Below are positions 1 to 7,406 of a stretch of DNA of 64,000 nucleotides, piece after piece. This DNA comes from Clostridium sp. (lineage in GTDB: Bacteria > Bacillota_A > Clostridia > Lachnospirales > Lachnospiraceae): NCBI GenBank assembly GCA_023666975.1, contig JAMPAW010000005.1, forward strand, positions 1-64,000, given 5' to 3'. Positions within the stretch are counted from its first letter, which is position 1, and the number at the start of each line of letters is the position of its first letter. The translations under genes and the position numbers were made by a program. Under the pieces are notes generated by a model that saw only the letters and a list, made by a program, of their open reading frames with translations, was not told where the DNA came from and made no database searches.

Positions 1-255
1 AGACACCTCAGCGTTACCAGACACCCTAGCGTTACCAGACACCCTAGCGTTACCAGACACCCTAGCGTCACCATACACCATAGCGTCACCATACACCCAA
101 GCGTTACCAGACACATTAGCGTCTTTTTCTACATATCCTCCCAATTCTCCAATTTCTATACCTTTAGACACAACTTCTTTAACGCACTCAATTCTGAAAA
201 GTTTTCGTCCATAAAACTCTATTGATAAATCTTCTCTTAATTTGAAGTTACTCAT
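1..255 (-). CDS. Hexapeptide-repeat beta-solenoid protein, partial
   Basis: The gene starts at ATG 255, seven bases after an AGGAGG ribosome-binding site, and runs open off the left edge of the window (85 codons visible). The first ~45 residues form a non-repetitive cap (MSNFKLREDLSIEFYGRKLF...). After that the protein is a run of six-residue units such as VSGNAR, VYGDAM and VSGNAW, coming from near-identical 18-base DNA repeats. Such G-N/D-A-x-V repeats are expected to fold as a left-handed beta-helix, as in polymer-forming or hexapeptide-repeat phage proteins. The function is unknown; surface or structural roles are plausible. The true length cannot be judged because the 3' end is missing. 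Confidence 0.75.
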   Translation of the reverse strand, partial: MSNFKLREDLSIEFYGRKLFRIECVKEVVSKGIEIGELGGYVEKDANVSGNAWVYGDAMVYGDARVSGNARVSGNARVSGNAEVS

Positions 256-271
256 TATTTCCTCCTAAAAA

Positions 272-298
272 AATACTCTCTACAAAAGAGAGAGTATT
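272..298 (-). terminator. Rho-independent terminator after RNA-repair gene
   Basis: On the minus strand AATACTCTCT pairs with AGAGAGTATT around a 7-base loop, followed by a run of seven T. It closes the transcription unit of the kinase-phosphatase-ligase gene and lies directly before the AGGAGG of the beta-solenoid gene. Confidence 0.8.
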
Positions 299-319
299 AT
301 ATATTAATATTATTGTCAA
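291..319 (-). promoter_or_regulatory. Possible promoter nested in the terminator
   Basis: TTGACA (314-319; the TGA is the stop codon of the upstream gene) is followed by a 17-base spacer and TACTCT (291-296). The expected start near 285 lies in the loop of the terminator hairpin, so transcripts from here would escape that terminator and read the beta-solenoid gene. The -10 is weak and has no TGN extension. Confidence 0.4.
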
Positions 320-2703
320 TAATTATTTTTGATGTTTTTATAAAATTCATCTTCAATATCAATTATCGACATGGATGCTAGTTTTTCTGGTGATTTTTTC
401 TTCATAAGATTATATACCTTAACCTCATATTCTGAAGAGAATATCTTTTTGACATTTCGTCCTACTGATAGAGAATCCTTTACAGAACGCATCATTTTCC
501 AGAACTTATAGAATCTTGATTTATACTTGAACATGAATCCTGATGCATCCACAAACACCCAGCCTTCATGTTTGCAATCATAAGATTCGTCCTGTTTCTT
601 TTTGAACTTATAGAACGATTCCCAATCATTAAATTCGAGTTCCTTTTGTTTATATTCGATTCCATAACTTTTAGCCACATAACACATAGAATCATAATCA
701 AAGAACTTGTCCTCTAAGTCATTATAAACAATATCTAACAAAACTATTTTATTTTCATTGTACTTAATGATGTGTGGGTCTCTTTTATCAATAACCTCAA
801 AAATAAATGTTACATTATTCTTTTTGGCAAAGGCTAGGATTACGTCTTTATTATTTAGTTTATTAAACTGTTCTCTAACCATATCAGCATACTCCCCAAC
901 ATTTGTCGATTTAGATGCGATAAACGGCTTATTAAGACGTTTATGCCATCCAACTAGTCCAAGGAATCCATTTTCCTTTTTATAACCAATTAAGGGGTAT
1001 GTTAATGTATGAGATAATGTTTTTGTATCAGTTTCTTCTACCTCATTTAGGTTAAAAAACTTAGAAAAGCCACGTGCTACCACATCATCTGTCAGAGAAT
1101 CGATAAACAAACCTCTAGCTCTTACAGTAATGCGATTCCAGATTCCTCTTTCAAAAGCCTTACGACTAAAGTTATATGAAATAACATCATCTTCCAGAAC
1201 CTTCTTATCAACGAATTTATCAGCATTTAACTCTTGAATTAATTCATTCTTTGTCTTTGTGATGACTTTTGACTTTTTAATTGTTACTTCAGGCTTTTCT
1301 GCGTGTATTGGATTAGGAATAGATAATACAGAAATTCCACGCTTTGTAATTTCAACAGCACGCAAATCATCTCCATATTCAACACTAGAACAAAGATTAT
1401 AAATTCGTTTGTTTACCTTAGTAGGATACTTGAATACGTTTCGATGCCCATGGATTTGGATATAGTTTTCTGGTGTATTTTTAAGCCATGCAGTGTAAAC
1501 TTCCTCTGTGTCCTCATATTTACCTACGCCCTTAATAAACTCCTCTGTAGCAGTAAAAATTGTAGGGATATTAGGAAGTCCACCATGAGTAATAAGATAA
1601 ACTTTACCATTAAACTCAAAATATGCAAATTGAGCAAATCTTTGAGCTAAACGGCTTAATTCTTTTTTATCCATATTCTCAATTTGAGGAATTGTACTGT
1701 TGATAAACTCTGGAGAATAAGGTTCTACAATCTTAACTTTATTATACTTAGCGATTCCAACAATTTTTTTGCGAACAATATCATTAAAAACAGTTTTATA
1801 TCCTCTTGGAGAAAATTCAAATAAAGATTTTACCATTCCCTTTATTGTACGAGAAAAGGCGCAAGGTGATGTAACGTAATCAAGTAAGTTCTGATACATT
1901 TTAGCATCAAGATAATCGGCTAACCTCTGCTTTGTATACCCTTCTTGAGTGTATTTAGCAATTCTTGGATCGTGATTGCCAGTTAATAACAATACATTTT
2001 TTCTGTCTTTAATTGAACACAGAAATTCTAGAACTTCTCTATTCTGAATACCTCTGTCAATATAATCTCCAACAAAAATATAGCAATTATCATCTTTAAT
2101 TGGATTCGCCTCAAAATAAGTTCTTAAAGGTTCAAAGCAACCATGAATATCGCCAAAGACAACAATCTTTTTGTATTTATTGAAGTCAAATTTAAGGTCT
2201 TTTTTAGTCATCTCAATAGCCTGTTCTGGAGATATAACATCAAATCCTGAGATAACTTCTCCTTTGCCACTTTCACTTTCAAATATAGCATACATCTTTC
2301 TTATTGCTTCTTCAGGAACAAATTTATAAGATTCCCTCAACCTATTACGCTCTAAAGCTGTATCTAATGGAACTTTTGTGAAGTCAACCACATAAGAACG
2401 ATAACGATATTTGCTTACAAGATTTTTGTATCTCGCAATGAGTTCTGATTTATAATGAGTTGCATCGACAATACAAAACTCACCTCTTGACATTCTAAGC
2501 GTAAGAAGCTCCATAAGCGTTTTCCATGTTTGATTATCGTTCTTTTGAGAAATCGTTAGGTTACCATCTAAATCCATAACTGGAGACTGAAACATTAATC
2601 TAATGTTATCAGCAGATAAAGTATATGGCTCTAATCCAGATTGCTTAATCCAAGATGACTTACCACTTCCCGGAGCACCACGTAATAAAAATAACGTTCT
2701 CAT
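316..2703 (-). CDS. Trifunctional RNA-repair enzyme: polynucleotide kinase, metallophosphatase, RNA ligase
   Basis: 795 residues with three domains in order. Residues 1-~165 are a P-loop 5'-kinase (GAPGSGKSS at 9-17). Residues ~178-470 are a calcineurin-like phosphatase with GDIHG (184-188), GDYIDRG (212-218), GNHD (242-245), THGG (372-375) and HGH (418-420). Residues ~485-795 are a nucleotidyltransferase with a motif I lysine in KENG (576-579), a FIFEVID-like motif III/IIIa region, an EGWVF motif IV and a KYKS motif V, resembling T4 Rnl1-type ligases. Enzymes of this kind heal and seal cleaved RNA, typically host or phage tRNA cut by anticodon nucleases. The gene follows an HTH gene with a TAATG overlap, and a tRNA unit lies nearby. 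The domain assignment is secure; tRNA as substrate is inferred. Confidence 0.93.
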   Translation of the reverse strand: MRTLFLLRGAPGSGKSSWIKQSGLEPYTLSADNIRLMFQSPVMDLDGNLTISQKNDNQTWKTLMELLTLRMSRGEFCIVDATHYKSELIARYKNLVSKYRYRSYVVDFTKVPLDTALERNRLRESYKFVPEEAIRKMYAIFESESGKGEVISGFDVISPEQAIEMTKKDLKFDFNKYKKIVVFGDIHGCFEPLRTYFEANPIKDDNCYIFVGDYIDRGIQNREVLEFLCSIKDRKNVLLLTGNHDPRIAKYTQEGYTKQRLADYLDAKMYQNLLDYVTSPCAFSRTIKGMVKSLFEFSPRGYKTVFNDIVRKKIVGIAKYNKVKIVEPYSPEFINSTIPQIENMDKKELSRLAQRFAQFAYFEFNGKVYLITHGGLPNIPTIFTATEEFIKGVGKYEDTEEVYTAWLKNTPENYIQIHGHRNVFKYPTKVNKRIYNLCSSVEYGDDLRAVEITKRGISVLSIPNPIHAEKPEVTIKKSKVITKTKNELIQELNADKFVDKKVLEDDVISYNFSRKAFERGIWNRITVRARGLFIDSLTDDVVARGFSKFFNLNEVEETDTKTLSHTLTYPLIGYKKENGFLGLVGWHKRLNKPFIASKSTNVGEYADMVREQFNKLNNKDVILAFAKKNNVTFIFEVIDKRDPHIIKYNENKIVLLDIVYNDLEDKFFDYDSMCYVAKSYGIEYKQKELEFNDWESFYKFKKKQDESYDCKHEGWVFVDASGFMFKYKSRFYKFWKMMRSVKDSLSVGRNVKKIFSSEYEVKVYNLMKKKSPEKLASMSIIDIEDEFYKNIKNNY

Positions 2704-3278
2704 TATGCCTCCTCAATCAAGTCTGATGATAAATCGCTTTTACCAGCAGATGTATAGTGCAAAATTGAAGAACATCCTTCAATCACTCCTAAAAATCCGT
2801 TTTCATCTTCCGAAAAAATATGAACAGTTTGTCCATCTTCGTTGATATACTTATATCCTATTTTAAGTGACAAAGGAATAACATCCTCAATATAATATTT
2901 ATCGGACAAATCTAATGCAGAACTTACAAATACTGGAAGATTCCCTGAATATTTTACAATAAATCCGTCAATTTTCTTGTATATATAACCGCGTTCAGAA
3001 AAAACATCTTTCCCATCATTTAAAGAAGAAATTAATTCCTCCACGCTTTCGATTCTAACTTTTTCAGTTTTTCTTTGCAATTTTACCTCTACCTTAGGAT
3101 TTTCTACTTTGTTATTTTCTTCATAAAATTTGCTAAACAATAGTTTAGAGTTCTTATTCGGTTTTCTTCCTAGAACTTCATATCCATAATAGCACGTTTG
3201 ACTAACACCAATAAGTTTAGCCATCCCAACAATGCTTAATCCGTGTTTCTTTCTATATTTTATAATGAAATCTCTCAT
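2703..3278 (-). CDS. HTH-domain protein
   Basis: 191 residues from the ATG five bases after GGAGG; an upstream in-frame ATG at 3290 sits inside the ribosome-binding site and is unlikely. Residues ~5-55 look like a Cro/CI-type helix-turn-helix (KYRKKHGLSIVGMAKLIGVS). The rest, with many charged residues and a segment around EEDGQTVHIF-like sequence, matches nothing I recognise. It is transcribed from its own promoter and translationally coupled (TAATG) to the RNA-repair gene, so it may regulate that enzyme or work with it. I cannot assign it as a lysogeny repressor. Confidence 0.65.
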   Translation of the reverse strand: MRDFIIKYRKKHGLSIVGMAKLIGVSQTCYYGYEVLGRKPNKNSKLLFSKFYEENNKVENPKVEVKLQRKTEKVRIESVEELISSLNDGKDVFSERGYIYKKIDGFIVKYSGNLPVFVSSALDLSDKYYIEDVIPLSLKIGYKYINEDGQTVHIFSEDENGFLGVIEGCSSILHYTSAGKSDLSSDLIEEA

Positions 3279-3306
3279 TTTTTCCTCCATTAAAATTAAC
3301 TATTAA

Positions 3307-3334
3307 ATAATATCAACAAGAAATTATTTGTCAA
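3307..3334 (-). promoter_or_regulatory. Promoter of HTH/RNA-repair operon
   Basis: TTGACA (3329-3334), 16-base spacer ending TGA, TATTAT (3307-3312). It is a near-consensus extended -10 promoter that overlaps the 3' end of the HNH gene; the predicted leader is about 22 bases. Confidence 0.7.
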
Positions 3335-3788
3335 TAACTTTTTTACCACAAAAAATACACCGTTTGTACTCTTTTATCCCTTTTGTTTTACAGTGGAATA
3401 GCCTGTGATATTTTTCGTAATGATGTATCCTTATAGAACATAATAGTAGCCTAATCATGACATCATATCTTTTCAAACGAATCAGGAAATTTAGCAAAGA
3501 TAGCTTTCTAGTAAACCTACAAACAATAGGCAATATCTTTTCAATACATACATTTACTCGAATTACATCTAAGCAATACCATAGGGGTAAGTTTCCTTTT
3601 CGCAAATTACACTCAAAACAGCAAACGACAAGATTATCTTCTGTTGTAATTCCGCCTAAGTCTTGAGGGATTATGTGATCTAAAGTTGCTTTACCATGTG
3701 ATAATTTCTTACCACAATATGCACACCTAAAGTTTTGTGACTTTAATATCTTTTCTCTTAACTTTATTTTCTGTTTATTGCTTATCAT
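3324..3788 (-). CDS. HNH endonuclease
   Basis: 154 residues from an ATG with GGAGG five bases upstream; the longer frame from 3833 overlaps the promoter and is not used. It has a classical zinc-type HNH core: FRCAYCGKKL, then LDHIIPQDLGG, then an Asn and CCFECNLRKG. The remaining C-terminal half is basic and ends with a second CxxC pair (CIFCGKK). Free-standing HNH nucleases in phages act as homing endonucleases or in packaging; this one is far from the terminase, so a homing role is more likely. It sits between the tRNA unit and the RNA-repair operon. Confidence 0.88.
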   Translation of the reverse strand: MISNKQKIKLREKILKSQNFRCAYCGKKLSHGKATLDHIIPQDLGGITTEDNLVVCCFECNLRKGNLPLWYCLDVIRVNVCIEKILPIVCRFTRKLSLLNFLIRLKRYDVMIRLLLCSIRIHHYEKYHRLFHCKTKGIKEYKRCIFCGKKVIDK

Positions 3789-3805
3789 CCATTCCTCCGC
3801 AAGAT

Positions 3806-3833
3806 ATTCTATTCTATGCAAAGGTAATGTCAA
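3806..3833 (-). promoter_or_regulatory. Promoter of HNH gene
   Basis: TTGACA (3828-3833), 16-base spacer, TAGAAT (3806-3811). The predicted start lies just before the GGAGG of the HNH gene. Confidence 0.6.
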
Positions 3834-3853
3834 GTAAATTTAGATAAAAAAAT

Positions 3854-3888
3854 ACCTCAGTGTCATAGTGTATATAACAATCTGAGGT
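3854..3888 (-). terminator. Terminator of tRNA unit
   Basis: On the minus strand ACCTCAG pairs with CTGAGGT around a 21-base loop, followed by ATTTTTTT. It lies directly downstream of tRNA-Met. Confidence 0.7.
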
Positions 3889-3894
3889 TTATAT

Positions 3895-3971
3895 TGGGTG
3901 CGAAGGCAGGATTCGAACCTGCGACCTCAAGGGCATGAACCTTGCGAGCTGACCAACTGCTCTACTTCACA
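3895..3971 (-). tRNA. tRNA-Met (CAT)
   Basis: Full cloverleaf on the minus strand: acceptor TGTGAAG/CTTCGCA, D-stem GAGC/GCTC, anticodon stem CAAGG/CCTTG with loop TTCATGC, T-arm GCAGG TTCGAAT CCTGC, discriminator C and an encoded CCA (3895-3897). The U1-A72 pair and the absence of three G-C pairs in the anticodon stem argue for elongator Met, or Ile2 if C34 becomes lysidine, rather than initiator. Confidence 0.93.
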
Positions 3972-3974
3972 ATA

Positions 3975-4051
3975 TGGTCGGATACCTTGGCGCCGCCCCA
4001 AGTCCATCCTGTCTCCAAAACAGGTGTGATTCTAACCCTCACTCGTATCCG
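3975..4051 (-). tRNA. tRNA-Pro(TGG)-like, aberrant D and T loops
   Basis: On the minus strand all four stems have canonical lengths: acceptor CGGATAC/GTATCCG (the C1-G72 pair and A73 fit tRNA-Pro), D-stem GTGA/TCAC, anticodon stem CCTGT/ACAGG with loop TTTGGAG (T33, TGG, A37), a 5-base variable loop, T-stem CTTGG/CCAAG, and an encoded CCA 3 bases from the tRNA-Met 5' end. The T-loop reads GGCGGCG instead of TTCRANN, base 8 is G, and the D-loop lacks the usual pattern. It is either a divergent phage tRNA or a tRNA-like RNA. Confidence 0.6.
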
Positions 4052-4189
4052 GAATCCTACTGGAACTATAGGTTTACGTACGATATTAACTATAGTTAAC
4101 CTGTCAATTCAGGTTAGGTGATTCGCATTCACTCTCCGCAATTAAGCCGTGGTCGCACCACTCGAAAGGTTAAGCGTTCCCAGTCTGTT
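4052..4189 (-). other. Structured, unidentified 5' part of the tRNA transcript
   Basis: About 140 bases lie between the promoter and the tRNA-Pro-like gene. They contain several perfect stems (GTGGT/ACCAC, TAACCTG/CAGGTTA, AACTATAG/CTATAGTT, GTGA/TCAC around ATGCGAA) but no ORF. I tried to fold one or two more tRNAs here and could not get a consistent cloverleaf on either strand. It may hold degenerate tRNAs or another structured RNA. Confidence 0.5.
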
Positions 4190-4195
4190 GGTGTA

Positions 4196-4224
4196 TTATT
4201 ACCACATCTTATCATTAATGTCAA
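4196..4224 (-). promoter_or_regulatory. Promoter of tRNA unit
   Basis: TTGACA (4219-4224), 17-base spacer ending TGG, TAATAA (4196-4201): an extended -10 promoter reading into the structured RNA and the tRNAs. Confidence 0.75.
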
Positions 4225-4296
4225 CACATTTTTGGGACGAAAATCAAACTGTTTTTCACATTTTCTACATGTAACCTATTTCGCATAATAGACATT

Positions 4297-4602
4297 ATGG
4301 ATAGTACAATCAATACTATTAATGACTATGTGATAGAGTATCATCAAAATGGTACACAATGGTATAGAAAGTATAAAAGTGGATGGATAGAACAGGGTGG
4401 ATATATTAATGAAGGAACAAGCTACGGCGATGTAACTGTGAATTTAGTTACATCAATGCCTGAAAACAATTATACGATCGATCTATCGCCAATGGGAGGA
4501 TCTTGGGATTATGCGTGGTATGTAAGTAGTATGTCTACAAAACAAGTAGCTCTTCGTTGTCGATTTGGTAAAATTTTTAAGTGGACAGTAAAAGGAAGAT
4601 AG
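4297..4602 (+). CDS. Orphan tail-fibre tip-like ORF
   Basis: 101 residues in an isolated plus-strand frame among minus-strand fibre genes. The sequence (GTQWYRKYKSGWIEQGGY, then VNLVTSMPENNYTIDLSP) resembles the C-terminal beta-rich tips of phage tail fibres, where a WYRKY-type GW.EQGG motif is common. No ribosome-binding site precedes the ATG, and the frame is open upstream to about 4219, so this looks like a fibre C-terminus without its shaft. It may be a remnant, or a silent alternative tip that can be joined to a fibre gene by recombination. It ends two bases before the end of the convergent adhesin gene. Confidence 0.5.
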   Translation: MDSTINTINDYVIEYHQNGTQWYRKYKSGWIEQGGYINEGTSYGDVTVNLVTSMPENNYTIDLSPMGGSWDYAWYVSSMSTKQVALRCRFGKIFKWTVKGR

Positions 4603-4603
4603 A

Positions 4604-5464
4604 TTAATCTGTAGGTGAAATAATTATCCAACCGTTTCCGGATGAATTATATCCTTGAGTATGGACGACATCCGAACATAACGAGGCATCTGTATATGAC
4701 GATCCTCCACCGCCGCCGCCTTCCTGAACCGCGGAGCTAAAATTAACGCCACTACTACCACCTCCATAGTAACCTCCACCACCGCCGTTTCCAAAATAAT
4801 ATCCTTGGTCATATTTGCCATCTCCGCCTTGACCTAAGGAACCCTTTGTGCCTCCACCAAAGTTTCCGGTTCCAGCAGCCCCCCCATCATTTTGCGTACC
4901 ACCACCCCCACCAGATACACTGCCAATAGATCCTCCTGCTGCACCAATTAGTCCGCCACCGTTTCCTCCTTTGAGGGATGTGTTAGCACTATATGCACCA
5001 CCGCCGCCACCGGCAACAATTTTTCTATCAGTTAAGGCTGTTCCGCCTATTCTAATATCAGATGCACCGCCACCATTTGCACCAATACTTGCATTATTTA
5101 CATGAGCACCTTTACCGCCACCGTTAAACGCATTAGAAGCGCCTGATATGGCACCAGCTTGTCCAACATAAATATAAAGAACACTTCCCGAAATTACATT
5201 TATTGTGCATTGTACCCTTCCGCCGAAACCGGGTGTGGAACGCGAAGTTGTCTGACTTCCCATCGCCCCTACGCAATCCACCGCAATTTTCTTTATGCCT
5301 TTAGGCACGACCCAAGTCTGAACGGCACCGGTATAATCAAAACGAACAGCATCAAATGTCTGTTTTGCGCTCCAAACTAAAGTGTTTCCGTGATAAATCT
5401 CTGAGATAGCCGTATTTCCTTTATAGATTTCAGAAATATTCTGACTTCCGAAAAAAACGCTCAT
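4604..5464 (-). CDS. Glycine-rich tail fibre tip / adhesin
   Basis: 286 residues, with GGAGG before the ATG. The N-terminus (SQNISEIYKGNTAISEIYHGNTLVW) carries tandem short repeats that are typical of fibre or baseplate-associated phage proteins. Residues ~40-286 are a glycine-rich adhesin-like domain with runs of GGGG, which in phage fibres form polyglycine sandwiches that bind the receptor. It is the last gene of the distal fibre operon, probably determining host binding. It has the same domain type as the product at 33882-34457. Confidence 0.75.
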   Translation of the reverse strand: MSVFFGSQNISEIYKGNTAISEIYHGNTLVWSAKQTFDAVRFDYTGAVQTWVVPKGIKKIAVDCVGAMGSQTTSRSTPGFGGRVQCTINVISGSVLYIYVGQAGAISGASNAFNGGGKGAHVNNASIGANGGGASDIRIGGTALTDRKIVAGGGGGAYSANTSLKGGNGGGLIGAAGGSIGSVSGGGGGTQNDGGAAGTGNFGGGTKGSLGQGGDGKYDQGYYFGNGGGGGYYGGGSSGVNFSSAVQEGGGGGGSSYTDASLCSDVVHTQGYNSSGNGWIIISPTD

Positions 5465-6142
5465 TTAAGCCTCCGGAATAAAATAGAATGTATCAGCATC
5501 CGGCGTTGAAGGAAGAGAGACAACAACTTGAAACTTATTTTCAATAATTTCATTAATAGTATTAATCAAATCTTCTTGATCGTTAATGTTCCCTTGAATA
5601 GCTCCCCAAGCAACTTTTGCTTCTGTTGTTCCCAAAAATTCCCAATGGTCGTGAAACCAATAATATTCTGGATAGCTTTCTTGTCCTTCAGATCCAACTA
5701 AATATGCATCACCATCAATATTTCCGTTAATCGGCAAATCATCAACCGTCTCAACACGGCCTTTAATTTTAATAACAGTTCCAACCCTGTCTAAAACAGC
5801 TTGACAAGCTTGTTCCGAGGCTGAAGCTGAACTCGCACTTGCCGCTGCATTCGTTTCGGACGTTGCGGCTGCCCCGGCTGATTGGAAGGCAGCATTGGCG
5901 TTTTCCAAAGTTGTTGTTATGGCATTTTCAGAAGTTGCCGCGGCTTTTTCGGCTCTATCTCTCGCCTCAATAGCCTCAGAGACTGCGTTAGTTACCATTT
6001 CCGCATTAGTCGTGGCTGAGGTGGCGGCATTTTGGGCTTTTGTTGAAAGATCCTCAACCTTATCTCGATATTCTTTTGCTTGCAGAGCGCTTTTTTCAGC
6101 TTTTGCCGCATAATGAAGCGCACTATAATACGGTTCCGTCAT
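5465..6142 (-). CDS. Tail fibre shaft protein with coiled coil
   Basis: 225 residues. Residues ~10-130 are rich in Ala, Glu, Lys and Ser with heptad character (AAKAEKSALQAKEYRDKVED and many ATSE/ASA repeats), predicted as a trimeric coiled-coil shaft. Residues ~135-225 carry a VDDLP...GDAYLVG...YYWFHDHWEFLG segment that recurs in many phage fibre proteins. It overlaps the upstream gene by four bases and abuts the adhesin gene, so the pair may form shaft and tip. Confidence 0.7.
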   Translation of the reverse strand: MTEPYYSALHYAAKAEKSALQAKEYRDKVEDLSTKAQNAATSATTNAEMVTNAVSEAIEARDRAEKAAATSENAITTTLENANAAFQSAGAAATSETNAAASASSASASEQACQAVLDRVGTVIKIKGRVETVDDLPINGNIDGDAYLVGSEGQESYPEYYWFHDHWEFLGTTEAKVAWGAIQGNINDQEDLINTINEIIENKFQVVVSLPSTPDADTFYFIPEA

Positions 6143-6399
6143 TCCTCCTCCTCATCAGAAATGATTTCATAAAATTCCCTTATTTTTCCATCAATGATTT
6201 TGTAAGAAACCTTTAACTCTTGCCCTTCTTCAATCTCAGGTATTTCTCCGCTAACGAGTTCATAATACCCCTCACAAATACGAATACTCTCATTATCAGC
6301 CAGATACTTCCACAAGTTAGAAATATACCTTCCATCAGATAACTTCCCATTTTTAGGACAATATACAATTCTGTTTTCATCAATATATTTATAAAACAT
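6139..6399 (-). CDS. Small fibre-module protein
   Basis: 86 residues, acidic C-terminus (ISDEEEE). No domain is recognised. It lies between the sialidase-like gene and the shaft gene and is coupled to the latter by a 4-base overlap, so a role as fibre chaperone or connector is possible but unproven. Confidence 0.6.
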   Translation of the reverse strand: MFYKYIDENRIVYCPKNGKLSDGRYISNLWKYLADNESIRICEGYYELVSGEIPEIEEGQELKVSYKIIDGKIREFYEIISDEEEE

Positions 6400-6410
6400 T
6401 TTTATTTTCC

Positions 6411-7406
6411 CTAAACATCCATTGAATAAAGTTTTCCAAGCCCAAGCAGTATCAATTTACCATTTGTACAAATCATATATGGCTTACTTACTTTAATTGA
6501 ACCAATATCTTCTTTTTTCCAATTTACTAAATCATCGGAAGACCATAAAAGCAGACTTTGATTTGCATCCCTATCTTGGGCATAAGCTATAAATTTATTT
6601 TCTGCTTGTATTATTTTGGGATACCAATTAAAACTAACGCTAGCTTCAAAACCAAAAACTTTAGTAAAAGTTAGAGATGTTTCATTTGGGCTTACCCAAA
6701 GATTAGCAACCCCACTAACATTATTAAGAACTAATACCTTATCATCAAATACATATACTGCAAGTATAGTGCTAAATCCGATTATACTTTTATATGTTCC
6801 GTCTTTATTTGTTACATAAAGATATGAACTACTTCTAGAGAATACTCTGTCGTGTTTTTCATCATAACAATAAATATTTCCAGAATGAGAAGTTAAATAT
6901 TTTGAATAAACACCATATAAATCGTCAAATAATTGATAAAGTCCCGTACCATACCATCCTAAAACTAAATCATTGGAATATATTTTAGGCTCTTTTATCC
7001 CCGCGGTTAAGGTACTCTTCTTTAGTGCAAAATTTTCACCATCTTCAGATAATCCAAAAGGATAATAATTAGAAGTTCCTCCATTAATTATATATCCCGG
7101 AATAAGTATCTTATTCTCTTTACAGAGGATATCTCCATCAACACTTGTGAAATACTGATTCCCTGTCGGAGTGAATCCTGTAATTGTTACGGGATCATTC
7201 CAATTAATTAAATCTTCTGAAGTATATACAGAAGCATTCTTATATGCCCCCCCATATGTTATCCCATAATATTTCTTGTAATAATCAGAATATATAATTT
7301 TTTGAAGAGAGATACTTGCTTTTTCATCGAAGAAAAAACCCTCTATCTTTTTCTTTGGAATAATCTGCTGTTTATAAGTGCTTACCAAACGGTTAAATCT
7401 ATTCAA
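6411..7406 (-). CDS. Beta-propeller-like tail protein
   Basis: 331 residues if translation starts at TTG 7406, which has GGAGG six bases upstream and overlaps the stop of the long fibre gene; the ATG at 7430 has no such site. Repeated blocks of the type YTSEDLINWNDP and WSSDDLVNWKKE, and the periodic aromatic beta-strand pattern, resemble sialidase or glycosidase-type beta-propellers found on phage tails. I do not see a full set of catalytic residues, so it may bind rather than cut surface glycans. Confidence 0.6.
   Translation of the reverse strand: MNRFNRLVSTYKQQIIPKKKIEGFFFDEKASISLQKIIYSDYYKKYYGITYGGAYKNASVYTSEDLINWNDPVTITGFTPTGNQYFTSVDGDILCKENKILIPGYIINGGTSNYYPFGLSEDGENFALKKSTLTAGIKEPKIYSNDLVLGWYGTGLYQLFDDLYGVYSKYLTSHSGNIYCYDEKHDRVFSRSSSYLYVTNKDGTYKSIIGFSTILAVYVFDDKVLVLNNVSGVANLWVSPNETSLTFTKVFGFEASVSFNWYPKIIQAENKFIAYAQDRDANQSLLLWSSDDLVNWKKEDIGSIKVSKPYMICTNGKLILLGLGKLYSMDV

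Noticed and set aside
1..117. Tandem repeats as a possible CRISPR array
   Set aside because: The repeats are contiguous 18-base coding units without spacers, in frame with a protein.
3979..4051. Plus-strand tRNA-Trp reading (CCA anticodon) of the tRNA-Pro-like locus
   Set aside because: The arm lengths between the acceptor and anticodon stems are wrong on that strand, while the minus strand fits exactly and lies in the promoter-terminator unit.
4052..4189. Additional tRNAs in the tRNA leader
   Set aside because: T-arm-like hairpins exist, but no matching acceptor and anticodon stems could be placed; the best attempt (65 bases with a mismatch and no variable loop) is not convincing.
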